Notes: generated by a model not told the origin, from the letters alone. Positions 1 to 7,731 are shown, counted from the stretch's first letter. The stretch: 36,788 nt of DNA from Pseudomonadota bacterium (GCA_025357635.1 JANXOV010000101.1:1-36788), one strand, 5' to 3'. Made by a program: numbers and translations.

Positions 1-14
1 CGGCATCGCCGGGC

Positions 15-39
15 GTGCGCGGGCTTCGGGCCCGCGCAC
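15..39. terminator. GC-rich hairpin with TTCGG loop
   Basis: Two perfect 10-bp arms (GTGCGCGGGC at 15-24 and GCCCGCGCAC at 30-39) flank the loop TTCGG. No T-tract follows on either strand, so this is at best a weak or Rho-assisted terminator for a gene lying left of the window. It could also be an ordinary intergenic palindrome. Confidence 0.4.
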
Positions 40-174
40 CGTTCAGCGGCCTTGATCGTTCGCTATGAAGGATTATAAATAGTGAATAATATCATATGTA
101 TACGATATATTATTAATGTAGAAAGTTCATATTTGATCGCACAGCTGCCACCCAATGGTGGACATTCGATACCC
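40..174. promoter_or_regulatory. AT-rich intergenic segment with near-palindrome
   Basis: No convincing gene is visible here. Bases 70-135 are strikingly AT-rich against the high-GC surroundings. They hold an imperfect inverted repeat: AATAATATC at 85-93 and GATATATTATT at 104-114, around a centre that includes the palindrome GTATAC at 98-103. This could be a promoter/operator, but no -35/-10 pair can be assigned and no clear downstream target is known. Confidence 0.3.
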
Positions 175-372
175 TCATTCGCGCGCGCAAGTGAAGCGAC
201 GCGCGAGTTCCCGGATGATTTCGCCATTGTCGCCGAGCGGGACCGCGCTCGCGCCCGTCCCGAGGGCTTGCAGTGCCTGCAACAGGTGCCTGCGCCAGCG
301 CTCTTGCGTAGTGGGCGCGCACGCGGCAAACACCGCCCGTTCTGGGGGTAAACGACAGGAAATATGGTTCAT
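175..372 (-). CDS. hypothetical small protein (65 aa), doubtful
   Basis: This minus-strand ORF starts with ATG at 372, 16 bases after the stop of the preceding small ORF (389-487). A weak AGGTG element lies about 7 bases upstream. The product is basic and partly amphipathic, with a Trp-Arg-Arg segment and several Leu/Ala pairs near the middle; no signal peptide or recognisable domain is seen. It may be the second gene of a two-gene micro-operon, a remnant of a longer gene, or a chance ORF. I do not recognise a family. Confidence 0.25.
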   Translation of the reverse strand: MNHISCRLPPERAVFAACAPTTQERWRRHLLQALQALGTGASAVPLGDNGEIIRELARRFTCARE

Positions 373-388
373 GGCAGCACCTGTAGTG

Positions 389-487
389 TTAAATGTGGCC
401 GTATTCGAAAATGAAGCCGATGAAAGTCACGATGGACGTGGCGATCAGCATCGACGTCGCCGAAAAGATCACTCGATCGAAGCACAT
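389..487 (-). CDS. putative single-pass membrane micropeptide (32 aa)
   Basis: This short minus-strand ORF begins at ATG 487 with a good Shine-Dalgarno (AAGGAG, about 7 bases upstream). Its product is a short polar head, one continuous hydrophobic stretch of about 20 residues rich in Ile, Phe, Thr and Ser, and a short tail ending in Gly-His-Ile. This is the layout of a bacterial single-transmembrane micropeptide. An in-frame ATG at 571 would give 60 residues but has no comparable ribosome site. It lies divergent to the MFS gene at 590. The function is unknown, and a chance ORF remains possible. Confidence 0.35.
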   Translation of the reverse strand: MCFDRVIFSATSMLIATSIVTFIGFIFEYGHI

Positions 488-589
488 TGGAATCTCCTTG
501 AATGCGAATCTTGATGCGCTCAGTGTCTGCGCGAGGCGTGTACGCGGCAAACGCAGTTTCTGACGCGTCACTTAGAAAAACTTAACACC
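488..589. promoter_or_regulatory. divergent intergenic region upstream of MFS gene
   Basis: This 102-bp spacer separates the putative micropeptide (minus) from the MFS transporter (plus) and should carry the transporter promoter. I could not assign convincing -35/-10 boxes. It contains the short palindrome GACGCGTC about 30 bases before the transporter start. No strong Shine-Dalgarno precedes ATG 590. Confidence 0.25.
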
Positions 590-1909
590 ATGAATCAAAG
601 CAGCCTCCCTGCACGCCGGGTGTTGGGCTTCGCGCTGGGTCCGACCGACCTGCTGCGCGATGCCACTTATCGCCGCCTGTGGACCTCGATCCTCATCTCG
701 TCGTTTGGCGGACAGGTGACCTTGCTGGCGCTGCCGTTGACAGCGGCGGTGCTGCTGCATGCCGGTCCGACGCAGATGGGCATTCTCACAGCGGCCGAAA
801 TCGTTCCCTTTGTGCTGTTTTCTCTGCCATCCGGCGTGTGGCTGGATCGTGTGCGCAAAATGCCCGTGTATGTGCTGGGTGAAATACTGATGGCGCTCAC
901 CGTACTGACGGTTCCCGTGGCATGGTGGTTTGGCTTGCTGACCATGCCCTGGCTGTACTTCGTCGGCTTCGTCATCGGCACAGTGAACACCACCGCCGGC
1001 AGCGCGGCGCAGATCGTGCTGACGCAGATCGTGCCGCGTGAGCGGTTGGTGGAAGCGCATGCAAAAAATGCGCTGGCCTCCTCGGCCGCTGAGGTGTCGG
1101 GACCCGGCGCCGCCGGCGCGCTGATCAAGATAACCGGAGCGCCGATTGCCCTGCTGGCCGATGCGGTTCTGCTATTGATCTCGGCGTCGATTCTGCGCGG
1201 TATCTGTGTGAAGGAGACGCCAAGTGCGGTGAATGCCGCCTTCTGGCCGGCGATGCGCGAGGGGATTGGCTTCGTCCGCACTCATCGGCTGCTGCTCACC
1301 ATGGCCACGTGCGTAGGCATCTGGGAAGCGTGCATGCAGTCAGCCACGGTGGTGCAGATCTTGTTCGCGACGCGGCAGCTGGGTCTCACCGAGCGTGGTA
1401 TCGGACTGAGTTACGTGGCGCTGGGCGCGGGCACGGTCGCGGCCAGCGCGCTGGGCCATCGGGTCGCGAAGCGGATCGGGCCCGGCCCTTGCATGGTGCT
1501 GGGCTTCGCCATTTGCGGATGCGCCTGGCTGTTGCTGGCGATTGCACCGCTGAATGCCTTCGGTGTTGCCGCTTACGCGATCATGTTGTTCGCGTACGGC
1601 GTGGGCGCCGTGTTCATCTTCATCAATTTCCTATCGCTGCGTCAGGCCGTCACGCCCGCGCCGATGCTGGGCCGCATGACCAGCACCATGCGCTGGTTGA
1701 TCCTGCTGCCCGCCGGGCCGGGCGCATTGCTGGGCGGATGGTTGGGCGAACATTTTGGTTTGCGCGCGGCATTGATTTTCGCCGGCATCACCGCACTCGG
1801 ATTGTCGATGTTCGCCTGGCGTCTGCCGGTGATCCGCAGCGTGAAGACGCTGCCAACGCTCACGGCCGAGGCGGTCACGCCGTATTGCGCGGAGCGGGAA
1901 TCGGTCTGA
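590..1909 (+). CDS. MFS transporter, EntS-like exporter
   Basis: The 439-residue protein resembles the enterobactin-exporter (EntS/MFS_3) branch of the major facilitator superfamily. An N-terminal line of about 25 polar residues leads into roughly 12 hydrophobic segments. The cytoplasmic loop between helices 2 and 3 reads SGVWLDRVRKMPV, a motif-A variant typical of this branch, and a long central loop near residue 200 divides two six-helix halves. The family mostly exports small molecules such as siderophores or drugs by proton antiport across the inner membrane. The gene converges on the amidohydrolase gene, with 8 bases between the stops. The ATG at 590 lacks a clear ribosome site, but no better start is seen. 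The substrate is unknown. Confidence 0.85.
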   Translation: MNQSSLPARRVLGFALGPTDLLRDATYRRLWTSILISSFGGQVTLLALPLTAAVLLHAGPTQMGILTAAEIVPFVLFSLPSGVWLDRVRKMPVYVLGEILMALTVLTVPVAWWFGLLTMPWLYFVGFVIGTVNTTAGSAAQIVLTQIVPRERLVEAHAKNALASSAAEVSGPGAAGALIKITGAPIALLADAVLLLISASILRGICVKETPSAVNAAFWPAMREGIGFVRTHRLLLTMATCVGIWEACMQSATVVQILFATRQLGLTERGIGLSYVALGAGTVAASALGHRVAKRIGPGPCMVLGFAICGCAWLLLAIAPLNAFGVAAYAIMLFAYGVGAVFIFINFLSLRQAVTPAPMLGRMTSTMRWLILLPAGPGALLGGWLGEHFGLRAALIFAGITALGLSMFAWRLPVIRSVKTLPTLTAEAVTPYCAERESV

Positions 1910-1917
1910 CCCGCTTC

Positions 1918-3228
1918 TCATTCTTGTTTGTAGACCTTGCCTTCCTTCATCACGAAACTCACGTGTTCCAGGGCGTGGATGTCGGCGATCGGATCACCGC
2001 TCACGGCGATGATATCAGCGGACTTGCCCGCCGCGATCGAGCCGAACAGTTCGGAATGGCCGATGAGATCGGCTGCATTGACCGTCGCGGATTGAATGGC
2101 CTGCATCGGCGTCATGCCGTACTTCACCATGAATGCGAACTGCCGCGCGTTGATGCCGTGCGGACAGACGCCAGCGTCTGTGCCGAAGGCCATTTTCAAG
2201 CCGGCGCGCACGGCCTTGGTGAAATTGCGCCGCTGCGCCTCCGCCAGATCACGATCGTGCGCCAGAAAGTCCGCGGGCGTATTCGGGGAGGACTGGATGC
2301 ATTCTTCGTCGTAGATGTCCATGTCCAGATAGGTGCCGCGCTGTTTGGCGAGCGCAAGACCCTCGTCGTCGATGAGCGTGGCATGCTCGATGGAGGCTGC
2401 GCCGGCGCGAATCGCATTCTTGATGCCTTCCGCATCGTGCGCGTGTGCTTCGACCCGCAATCCGAAATGCGCCGCTTCATCGACCGCGGCGTTCAGCTCC
2501 TCAGGCGTGAATTCCAGCGACTTGGGATTGCTGCCGTGGGTCAGCACTGCGCCGGTCGACAGCACTTTGATGTGATCCGCGCCGCGATGCGCAAGTTCCC
2601 GGATCCGCTGCCGCACCTCCCAGGGGCTGTCGGCGACGCCATAGCGCATGTCCAGCGGCAGTTGGATGTCGGGCGAAAGCCCGGTCATTGCACCGGCGCC
2701 TTGGCTGATGGTGATGTAGGCGCCCGCGACATACATGCGTGGTCCGTCGATGATTCCACGGGCGATTGCATCGCGCATCGCAACGTCATTGAAGGCGCGA
2801 TAGACACCGACATCGCGAACGGTGGTGAATCCGGCAAGCAGGGTTACGCGCGCATTGGGAATCGCGGCGTAGGCAGTTTCCACGGCGGATTTGCGCAACA
2901 TGTTGAGCGGTTCGCCGTCGGCCAGATCCGCCAGGTGCGTATGGCAATCCACGAGCCCCGGCAGCACCGTCATCGTGGACAGGTCGATGATCCTGGCTTG
3001 CGCGGGGATCTCGAGCGCGCCGCCCACGGCGTCGATCTTGCCGCCACGGATCAGGATGATTTGGTTCGACAGCACGCGCCCGGCCTGCGCGTCGATGAAT
3101 CTGCCGGCACGGATGGCCGTGACGCTGTCGGGAGACGCCGCGCCCGACGCCGGCGCAGCGCGGCAGGCAAAACCGAATAGGGGTAGGACAAAAAAGCATA
3201 GCCCGATCCAAGTCGCTTTCAAGTTCAC
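1918..3228 (-). CDS. exported metal-dependent amidohydrolase
   Basis: This 436-residue amidohydrolase-superfamily enzyme is of the imidazolonepropionase/prolidase-like type. I chose GTG at 3228 because GAGGG lies 6 bases upstream and the start gives a clean signal peptide: a Lys, a hydrophobic run through about residue 20, then Ala/Pro-rich sequence. Longer in-frame starts would bury that signal. Metal and catalytic residues are present: HTH at 96-98 after GLVDC, Lys221 in IKVLS, the HAH segment at 262-264, His282 and Asp351 in FGTDAG. It probably acts in the periplasm on cyclic amides, dipeptides or similar substrates. It is transcribed divergently from the MttB-like gene with a 145-bp shared upstream region, so co-regulation is possible. 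The substrate cannot be assigned. Confidence 0.88.
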   Translation of the reverse strand: MNLKATWIGLCFFVLPLFGFACRAAPASGAASPDSVTAIRAGRFIDAQAGRVLSNQIILIRGGKIDAVGGALEIPAQARIIDLSTMTVLPGLVDCHTHLADLADGEPLNMLRKSAVETAYAAIPNARVTLLAGFTTVRDVGVYRAFNDVAMRDAIARGIIDGPRMYVAGAYITISQGAGAMTGLSPDIQLPLDMRYGVADSPWEVRQRIRELAHRGADHIKVLSTGAVLTHGSNPKSLEFTPEELNAAVDEAAHFGLRVEAHAHDAEGIKNAIRAGAASIEHATLIDDEGLALAKQRGTYLDMDIYDEECIQSSPNTPADFLAHDRDLAEAQRRNFTKAVRAGLKMAFGTDAGVCPHGINARQFAFMVKYGMTPMQAIQSATVNAADLIGHSELFGSIAAGKSADIIAVSGDPIADIHALEHVSFVMKEGKVYKQE

Positions 3229-3373
3229 GGCAGACCCTCGTTGATCCCAATGGGCGATCGCAGGATCATACTCCTCGCCGGGCGCGATGCGGCGTACGAC
3301 CGCAGACGCACGACATTTGCTATTGTGCCTGTCTGGTTTCAACTCGAAGACAAGCGCCGGAGCAGCCGCCCAC
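3229..3373. promoter_or_regulatory. divergent promoter region, amidohydrolase / MttB-like gene
   Basis: This 145-bp spacer lies between two divergent starts (GTG 3228 minus, ATG 3374 plus) and must hold both promoters. A locally AT-richer patch is at 3310-3350. I could not fix -35/-10 elements with confidence. Confidence 0.35.
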
Positions 3374-4930
3374 ATGAACGAATCCGCCGACAACGTTGGC
3401 CGGCGCAGCCGCCGCCGTCCCGCATCCGCGGAGAACAAGCACGCGGTCTTCGATCGCACGCGCTCCTACCGGCATCTGCGCAACCCGTTCGAGCCGCTTC
3501 GAGTGTTCTCCGATGATCAGGTTGCCGCCATTCACGAAGCCGCGCTGCTCATGCTCGAAACACAGGGCATGAAAGTGCTCTCGAGTGACGGCCGCAACAT
3601 TTTCGCCAAGGGCGGCGCGAGTGTGGATGAAGCCACGCAGATCGTTCGTCTGGACCGCGGCATGGTCGCCGCCGCGCTGGCCACCGCGCCGCACGAATTC
3701 ACGCTTCACTCGGTCGACCCAGAGCGTCACATGCCGCTGGCGGACCGGCTCGTCGCATTCGCGCCCACCTCCGGACCGCCGAACATCATGGATACGGCTG
3801 GCGGTCGGCGTTCCGGAACCATCGAGGATTTTCGTAATTTGATGAAGCTGTGCCAGAGCTTCGAGGTCATTCACATATTGGGGGGCGCCACCGAACCGCA
3901 GGACGTGCCGGTCAACATCCGCCATCTGGAGATGACACGCTCGCAATTGCTGCTGACGGACAAGATTCCGTTCATTTTTTCGCGCAGCCATGGTCAGATT
4001 GCCGACAACTTTGAACTGATCCGGTTGGCGCACGGAATTTCGGCGGAAGAATTCCAGTCGCGCCCTTATACCTACACCATCATCAACACCAATTCACCCT
4101 TGATGCTCGACATTCCCATGGCCGATGGCATCATCGACTTCGCGAAGGCGGGGCAGGTGCTGATCATCACGCCATTCACGCTGGCAGGCGCCATGGCGCC
4201 GGTGACGGTGGCCGGGGCGTTGACCCTGGCGCATGCCGAGGCGCTCGCCGGTCTTACGCTGGCGCAGCTCGTCCGGCCCGGCACTCCCGTCGTGTATGGC
4301 AGCTTCACCTCCAATGTGGACATGAAGTCCGGATCGCCGGCGTTCGGTACACCGGAGTACGTCAAGGCGGCCTTCGGCGCGGGCCAGTTGGCGCGCTTTC
4401 TGGGTCTGCCATGGCGGTCCTCGAATGCGACCGCATCGAACATTCCCGATGCGCAGGCCGCCTATGAATCGCAGATGAGCCTGTGGGGTGCGCTGATGGG
4501 CGGCTGCAATTTTATTCTGCATGGGGCCGGTTGGCTCGAGAGTGGGCTGACGACCTCGTACGAAAAATTCATTCTGGACATCGAAGCGCTGCAGATGTTC
4601 GCCGAAGTTTTTCAGCCCGTAGGGGCCGCCCCGTCGGATCTGGCGCTCGAGGCAGTGGCGGAAGTCGGTGCTGGCGGACATTTCTTTGGCTGCGCACACA
4701 CCATGGAGCGCTATCGCAGCGCCTTCTATGCGCCCCTGGTCTCGGACTGGCGCAACTACGGCACCTGGGCAAACGACGGCGCGAAGACTGCGACCGAGCG
4801 CGCCAGTGAGATCTGGCGCAGCACGCTGCAGCGCTACGTGGCGCCGGCGCGTGATCCTGCCATCGTCGAGGCGATGGATTCCTACGTGGCGCGCAGAATC
4901 GAAGCCGGTGGATCGCCGCCGGTGAGTTGA
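3374..4930 (+). CDS. trimethylamine methyltransferase (MttB) family protein, non-pyrrolysine type
   Basis: The 518-residue product matches the MttB superfamily in length and in its C-terminal signature. That signature is a proline/serine-rich segment, then PDAQAAYESQ, an alanine/glycine-rich helix with GGCNFILHGAGWLESGL, and an EKFILDIE segment. Known members move a methyl group from a methylated amine or betaine to a corrinoid protein. Archaeal MttB carries pyrrolysine at an in-frame amber codon; this frame is open throughout, so it belongs to the MtgB-like non-pyrrolysine group. No corrinoid-protein (MttC-like) or reactivase gene is in the window. ATG 3374 is preferred over an upstream in-frame start at 3287 because the extra residues are low-complexity; a GGAG lies about 14 bases upstream, so the exact start is uncertain. 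The substrate is unknown. Confidence 0.85.
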   Translation: MNESADNVGRRSRRRPASAENKHAVFDRTRSYRHLRNPFEPLRVFSDDQVAAIHEAALLMLETQGMKVLSSDGRNIFAKGGASVDEATQIVRLDRGMVAAALATAPHEFTLHSVDPERHMPLADRLVAFAPTSGPPNIMDTAGGRRSGTIEDFRNLMKLCQSFEVIHILGGATEPQDVPVNIRHLEMTRSQLLLTDKIPFIFSRSHGQIADNFELIRLAHGISAEEFQSRPYTYTIINTNSPLMLDIPMADGIIDFAKAGQVLIITPFTLAGAMAPVTVAGALTLAHAEALAGLTLAQLVRPGTPVVYGSFTSNVDMKSGSPAFGTPEYVKAAFGAGQLARFLGLPWRSSNATASNIPDAQAAYESQMSLWGALMGGCNFILHGAGWLESGLTTSYEKFILDIEALQMFAEVFQPVGAAPSDLALEAVAEVGAGGHFFGCAHTMERYRSAFYAPLVSDWRNYGTWANDGAKTATERASEIWRSTLQRYVAPARDPAIVEAMDSYVARRIEAGGSPPVS

Positions 4931-4938
4931 CGTGTGCG

Positions 4939-4960
4939 GCTGGTGTCTGCGGTCACCAGC
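4939..4960. terminator. hairpin between convergent genes
   Basis: Seven-bp perfect arms (GCTGGTG at 4939-4945, CACCAGC at 4954-4960) enclose an 8-base loop, 8 bases after the MttB-like stop codon and before the convergent thioesterase stop at 4991. There is no T-tract, so terminator function is tentative. Confidence 0.35.
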
Positions 4961-4990
4961 GTGCCCGAATCAACCGGGGCGGGGGACGGT

Positions 4991-5524
4991 TCATGGGGCG
5001 CCGGCCTTCTGTTTCGCGGCTCGCTTCTTTTCTTTTGGTTTGGGCAGGTGCCCGACCGAGCGCCTGTGAACGGTTCTGACGATCCGCACCCGGGACTCGG
5101 GCTGATTGTCGCTGCCGATCATGTATCGCTTCATGCGCTTGACGATGTCCGGCGCGATGGGCGTCGCGCGCCGGGTTTTCTCCACCATGAACACCAGCAC
5201 CTGCTTGACCCGCATGGCCACCTTGCCCTGATGCGAGGCTTCGATGAGCAGTTCGCAGGAGGTGCGCCCGATCTTTTTCACCCACAGGTTGAAGGTCAAC
5301 CGGTCGCCAAACCAGGCTGCGTTCAGAAAATCCACGGTGAAATGCACGGTCGGGGTGACGATGCCGCGGTGATACATCAAGCCCGGCGCACTCGCCTCCA
5401 GGCCATCCTCAAACCAGTCCTCTACCAATGAACTGATCATCTCGAAGTAGCGCGGATAGAAAACGATGGTCGCCGGATCGCAGTGACCGAAGCGGACGGG
5501 AATCTCTCGTTGAAATGCAGGCAT
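4991..5524 (-). CDS. 4HBT-type acyl-CoA thioesterase
   Basis: The 177-residue hot-dog-fold protein has the 4-hydroxybenzoyl-CoA thioesterase/YbgC pattern: FGHCDPATIVFYPRYFE near residues 12-28 with the catalytic-type Asp16, then a long helix, then the strand region around HFTVDFL. It is expected to hydrolyse an acyl- or aryl-CoA thioester in the cytosol. The tail after about residue 145 is basic (Lys/Arg-rich) and longer than in short family members. ATG 5524 is chosen because AGGGTGAG lies just upstream; the GTG at 5551 has no ribosome site. It converges on the MttB-like gene. The physiological acyl-CoA is unknown. Confidence 0.85.
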   Translation of the reverse strand: MPAFQREIPVRFGHCDPATIVFYPRYFEMISSLVEDWFEDGLEASAPGLMYHRGIVTPTVHFTVDFLNAAWFGDRLTFNLWVKKIGRTSCELLIEASHQGKVAMRVKQVLVFMVEKTRRATPIAPDIVKRMKRYMIGSDNQPESRVRIVRTVHRRSVGHLPKPKEKKRAAKQKAGAP

Positions 5525-5579
5525 GCTCTCACCCTGGTTTGCGGATCTCACTGCACGTCAGTATGCCTCCAATTCATGA

Positions 5580-5608
5580 ATAAATGGGGAGCCCAATGCG
5601 GGCTCCCC
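5580..5608 (-). terminator. intrinsic terminator of the DUF4382 gene
   Basis: A 9-bp perfect stem (GGGGAGCCC at 5586-5594, GGGCTCCCC at 5600-5608) has a 5-base loop. On the minus strand it is followed by ATTTATTCAT, a T-rich run. It lies 7 bases past the stop codon of the lipoprotein gene ending at 5616, which fits an intrinsic terminator for that gene. Confidence 0.75.
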
Positions 5609-5615
5609 GTAAGGA

Positions 5616-7562
5616 TCAGTCGTTCAAACGGACCACCAGATGTCTCGCAGTGAAGGTGTTGGTGGCGCTGTCGTACCGGCCTTCGGCGACCAGGCGCAAA
5701 GCGGTGACCGAACCGTTGAGCTGGGTCGCCAGTGTCGCCTGGAAATCGGCGAAGCTGTTGAAGTTCTCAATGCGCTGGCTTTGTGAATGACCAATGGCGA
5801 ACAGTGCCGTCGCGGCGGCATCCGGTACGATCGAGGGGTCTGTGGCCAAGGTCTTCAGATCGATTTCAGCGGGTTCCGCCTCGATCGTGTGGTGCTCGCC
5901 GATGCTGGCATTGGCGATGTCCAGATCCAGGTGCGTCGCGTCGAGGACTTTGAAGGGCAGGGTGGTGCCGGTCTTGCCCCAGTCGATTTCCAATTCTGCG
6001 GAGTCGTGGTCACCGCCATCCATCCCGCCGTGATCCTCGCTGCCGCTTGAATTGGCCAGAGTCACCGCGTTGAAGTCCGGCGGTGCCGCGCCAAAGGGCG
6101 CAACGAAGCCGATGCTCTGAGTGGCAGCGCCAACGCTGAAGGCATCCAGCGGCAGATTGCCGGTGGCGATCAAATACTTCGCCGGATCGCTGTTCTGCGC
6201 GGACGCGATGCCCGTGCCGGCGAAGTCGAACAGCGTAAGTGGCATTCGATCGATGGACGAAAGAGTCATGGTGATCTGTTGGGTGCCTACTTCGTTCAGC
6301 GTGCCTTTGAGGCGCGTGAACTCCAGCCGTACTCGTCCCGCCGTGGCATCCAGAGTCAGGTGGCCGTTGGCGTCGGTGGCGGCGGTACCGAAGGCATCCA
6401 CACGCGAACCCACCGACAATTCGGCGATTGTATGTGCCGGAGCGCTCGCCGATTGACCATCTGTCGTCACCTTCGTGGCGTCGGCGATGATCACCGTTAC
6501 ATCGCGTGACTGGAAATGCTCATTGCCGTCTCGGTCTTCGAGTTCCGCCGCATGCAGCGTCAAGCTGTTGCCGCTTCGGGCGATGACGTTGCCGGACAGG
6601 TGATCCATGCCGCCGCCCTCGACGCTGCTGCCGGCACGAACACGAGCGGCCGTGAAGAGTTGATCCGTGCTCTGTAGCGAGCCATAGGCCACTGTGACCG
6701 TGTCCGCCGGCTGGGCGGCCAGTTCCGTCAGGCCCGCGGCGCCGGTCAAGGGCATGCCATTGATCTCGAACGCGGTGGTGTCGCTCGTGTGAACGATCAA
6801 CGGACTGTTCTGATCATCGTCCTTTTCGTTGAAGGGTTTGACCTGAACCGTGTACGTGCTGGCAGACGTGTCGACACTGATGAGAGATCCGCGGATACGC
6901 AGCTCCTTGGTGTCGGTGGCGACTACGCTGGCCACCAGCACCGGACTCACGGTGACCGTCTTTGCCGTCAGATCGACCGTATTGGAAGCCAGCAGATTGA
7001 AGTCGAACGCGATTCGCGATGACTTGCCGCCCTTGATGGCCAGCGGATGCTGTTTGTCGAGCTGCACGTCCAGCTGCAGCCTGCCGATGGCCGCGCCGCT
7101 GCTGTCGAGCGGCGACACCGCAACCGGGTTGCCGGCTCCGTCGTCCACCATGATGCTGGCGTTGGTGTAGTCCACCGTGACCTGCGCGGACGCATAGTCA
7201 CCCGATGGTATCTGCCGGGCAGACAGAATTTCACCAAGGTTGACCAGTTTCGCGAAATCCACCGTCGTGGTGGAGGGCAAGGTTTCGACCAGCGATCCGT
7301 CGCTTTTCTTGAGCTGCAATGAAACCAGATCGATTTTGTAGGTCAAGAAATCGCCCGCTGCGTCCGTCAGCGTGAGCACCGCGGTGCCGCAGGTTGCACT
7401 CGTGCATGACTGTGCGGAGGAACCGGTAGGATTGGGCGACATTGAAGAACTGCCGCCGCCGCAAGCACTGAGACCCGCGATCAGCAAAGCGCACAGCGGC
7501 GCAGCGCGAAGATGACGCGGCGAGTAGTGGATGTGATCGGCGGCGTGTTTATACAGACGCAT
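5616..7562 (-). CDS. DUF4382-type surface/periplasmic lipoprotein
   Basis: The predicted 648-residue lipoprotein has a hydrophobic signal segment ending in LSAC with lipidated Cys34, then a GGGSSS linker. The next about 180 residues (from TAVLTLTDAAGDF through the VDFAKLVNLGEI and LQLDVQL segments) match the DUF4382 pattern, a beta-sandwich found in secreted lipoproteins. Several further beta-rich repeats follow, including a Gly/Asp/His-rich stretch near residue 500. ATG 7562 is preferred over ATG 7583 because GGAG lies about 9 bases upstream. It is divergent from the PQQ-type dehydrogenase gene, which is also a lipoprotein. No enzymatic motif is visible; a structural or ligand-binding envelope role is only a guess. 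Confidence 0.8.
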   Translation of the reverse strand: MRLYKHAADHIHYSPRHLRAAPLCALLIAGLSACGGGSSSMSPNPTGSSAQSCTSATCGTAVLTLTDAAGDFLTYKIDLVSLQLKKSDGSLVETLPSTTTVDFAKLVNLGEILSARQIPSGDYASAQVTVDYTNASIMVDDGAGNPVAVSPLDSSGAAIGRLQLDVQLDKQHPLAIKGGKSSRIAFDFNLLASNTVDLTAKTVTVSPVLVASVVATDTKELRIRGSLISVDTSASTYTVQVKPFNEKDDDQNSPLIVHTSDTTAFEINGMPLTGAAGLTELAAQPADTVTVAYGSLQSTDQLFTAARVRAGSSVEGGGMDHLSGNVIARSGNSLTLHAAELEDRDGNEHFQSRDVTVIIADATKVTTDGQSASAPAHTIAELSVGSRVDAFGTAATDANGHLTLDATAGRVRLEFTRLKGTLNEVGTQQITMTLSSIDRMPLTLFDFAGTGIASAQNSDPAKYLIATGNLPLDAFSVGAATQSIGFVAPFGAAPPDFNAVTLANSSGSEDHGGMDGGDHDSAELEIDWGKTGTTLPFKVLDATHLDLDIANASIGEHHTIEAEPAEIDLKTLATDPSIVPDAAATALFAIGHSQSQRIENFNSFADFQATLATQLNGSVTALRLVAEGRYDSATNTFTARHLVVRLND

Positions 7563-7580
7563 TGTTGTTGCTCCATCGCT

Positions 7581-7607
7581 CATGACCAGTTGTCATGCAC
7601 AGTCATG
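7581..7607. promoter_or_regulatory. triple CATGAC/GTCATG hexamer array
   Basis: CATGAC at 7581-7586 and GTCATG at 7592-7597 form an inverted repeat with a 5-base spacer. A second GTCATG lies at 7602-7607. Starts are spaced 11 and 10 bases apart, about one helical turn, immediately upstream of the DUF4382 lipoprotein start (7562) in the divergent region shared with the dehydrogenase gene. This geometry suggests an operator; the regulator is unknown. Confidence 0.35.
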
Positions 7608-7696
7608 GTAGTGATCCGTCAACAATTTGCTCGGTGTCGGCGCGCGGCGACGCCGCAGGTTTTCTGCCGTGCCTGATCAGGTGAAAATGGTTGTGT

Positions 7697-7731
7697 GGCG
7701 CGCGTAGTTGTTTTGCGACAAAGCGCGCGCC
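7697..7731 (+). promoter_or_regulatory. long hairpin in the leader of the PQQ-type dehydrogenase gene
   Basis: Eight-bp arms GGCGCGCG (7697-7704) and CGCGCGCC (7724-7731) are extended by TTGT (7708-7711) pairing with ACAA (7718-7721), leaving a 6-base loop and a small internal loop. It lies about 100 bases before ATG 7829. It could be a 5'-UTR structure, a terminator or an operator, depending on where transcription starts. Confidence 0.35.

Noticed and set aside
82-351. 89-codon plus-strand open frame starting with GTG 82
   Set aside because: It starts within the AT-rich palindrome without a ribosome site, and its translation shows no domain or coherent composition.
1309-3180. 623-codon plus-strand open frame crossing the MFS end and the amidohydrolase gene
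   Set aside because: It runs antisense to the amidohydrolase and out of frame with the MFS gene, and its translation is Arg/His/Gly-rich with no domain; a codon-bias shadow in GC-rich DNA.
3374-4930. Pyrrolysine (amber read-through) in the MttB-like gene
   Set aside because: The frame is open to a TGA stop with no in-frame TAG, so pyrrolysine is not needed.
7583-7583. ATG 7583 as start of the DUF4382 lipoprotein
   Set aside because: No ribosome site; ATG 7562 has GGAG about 9 bases upstream, and the three-hexamer array overlaps the farther codon.
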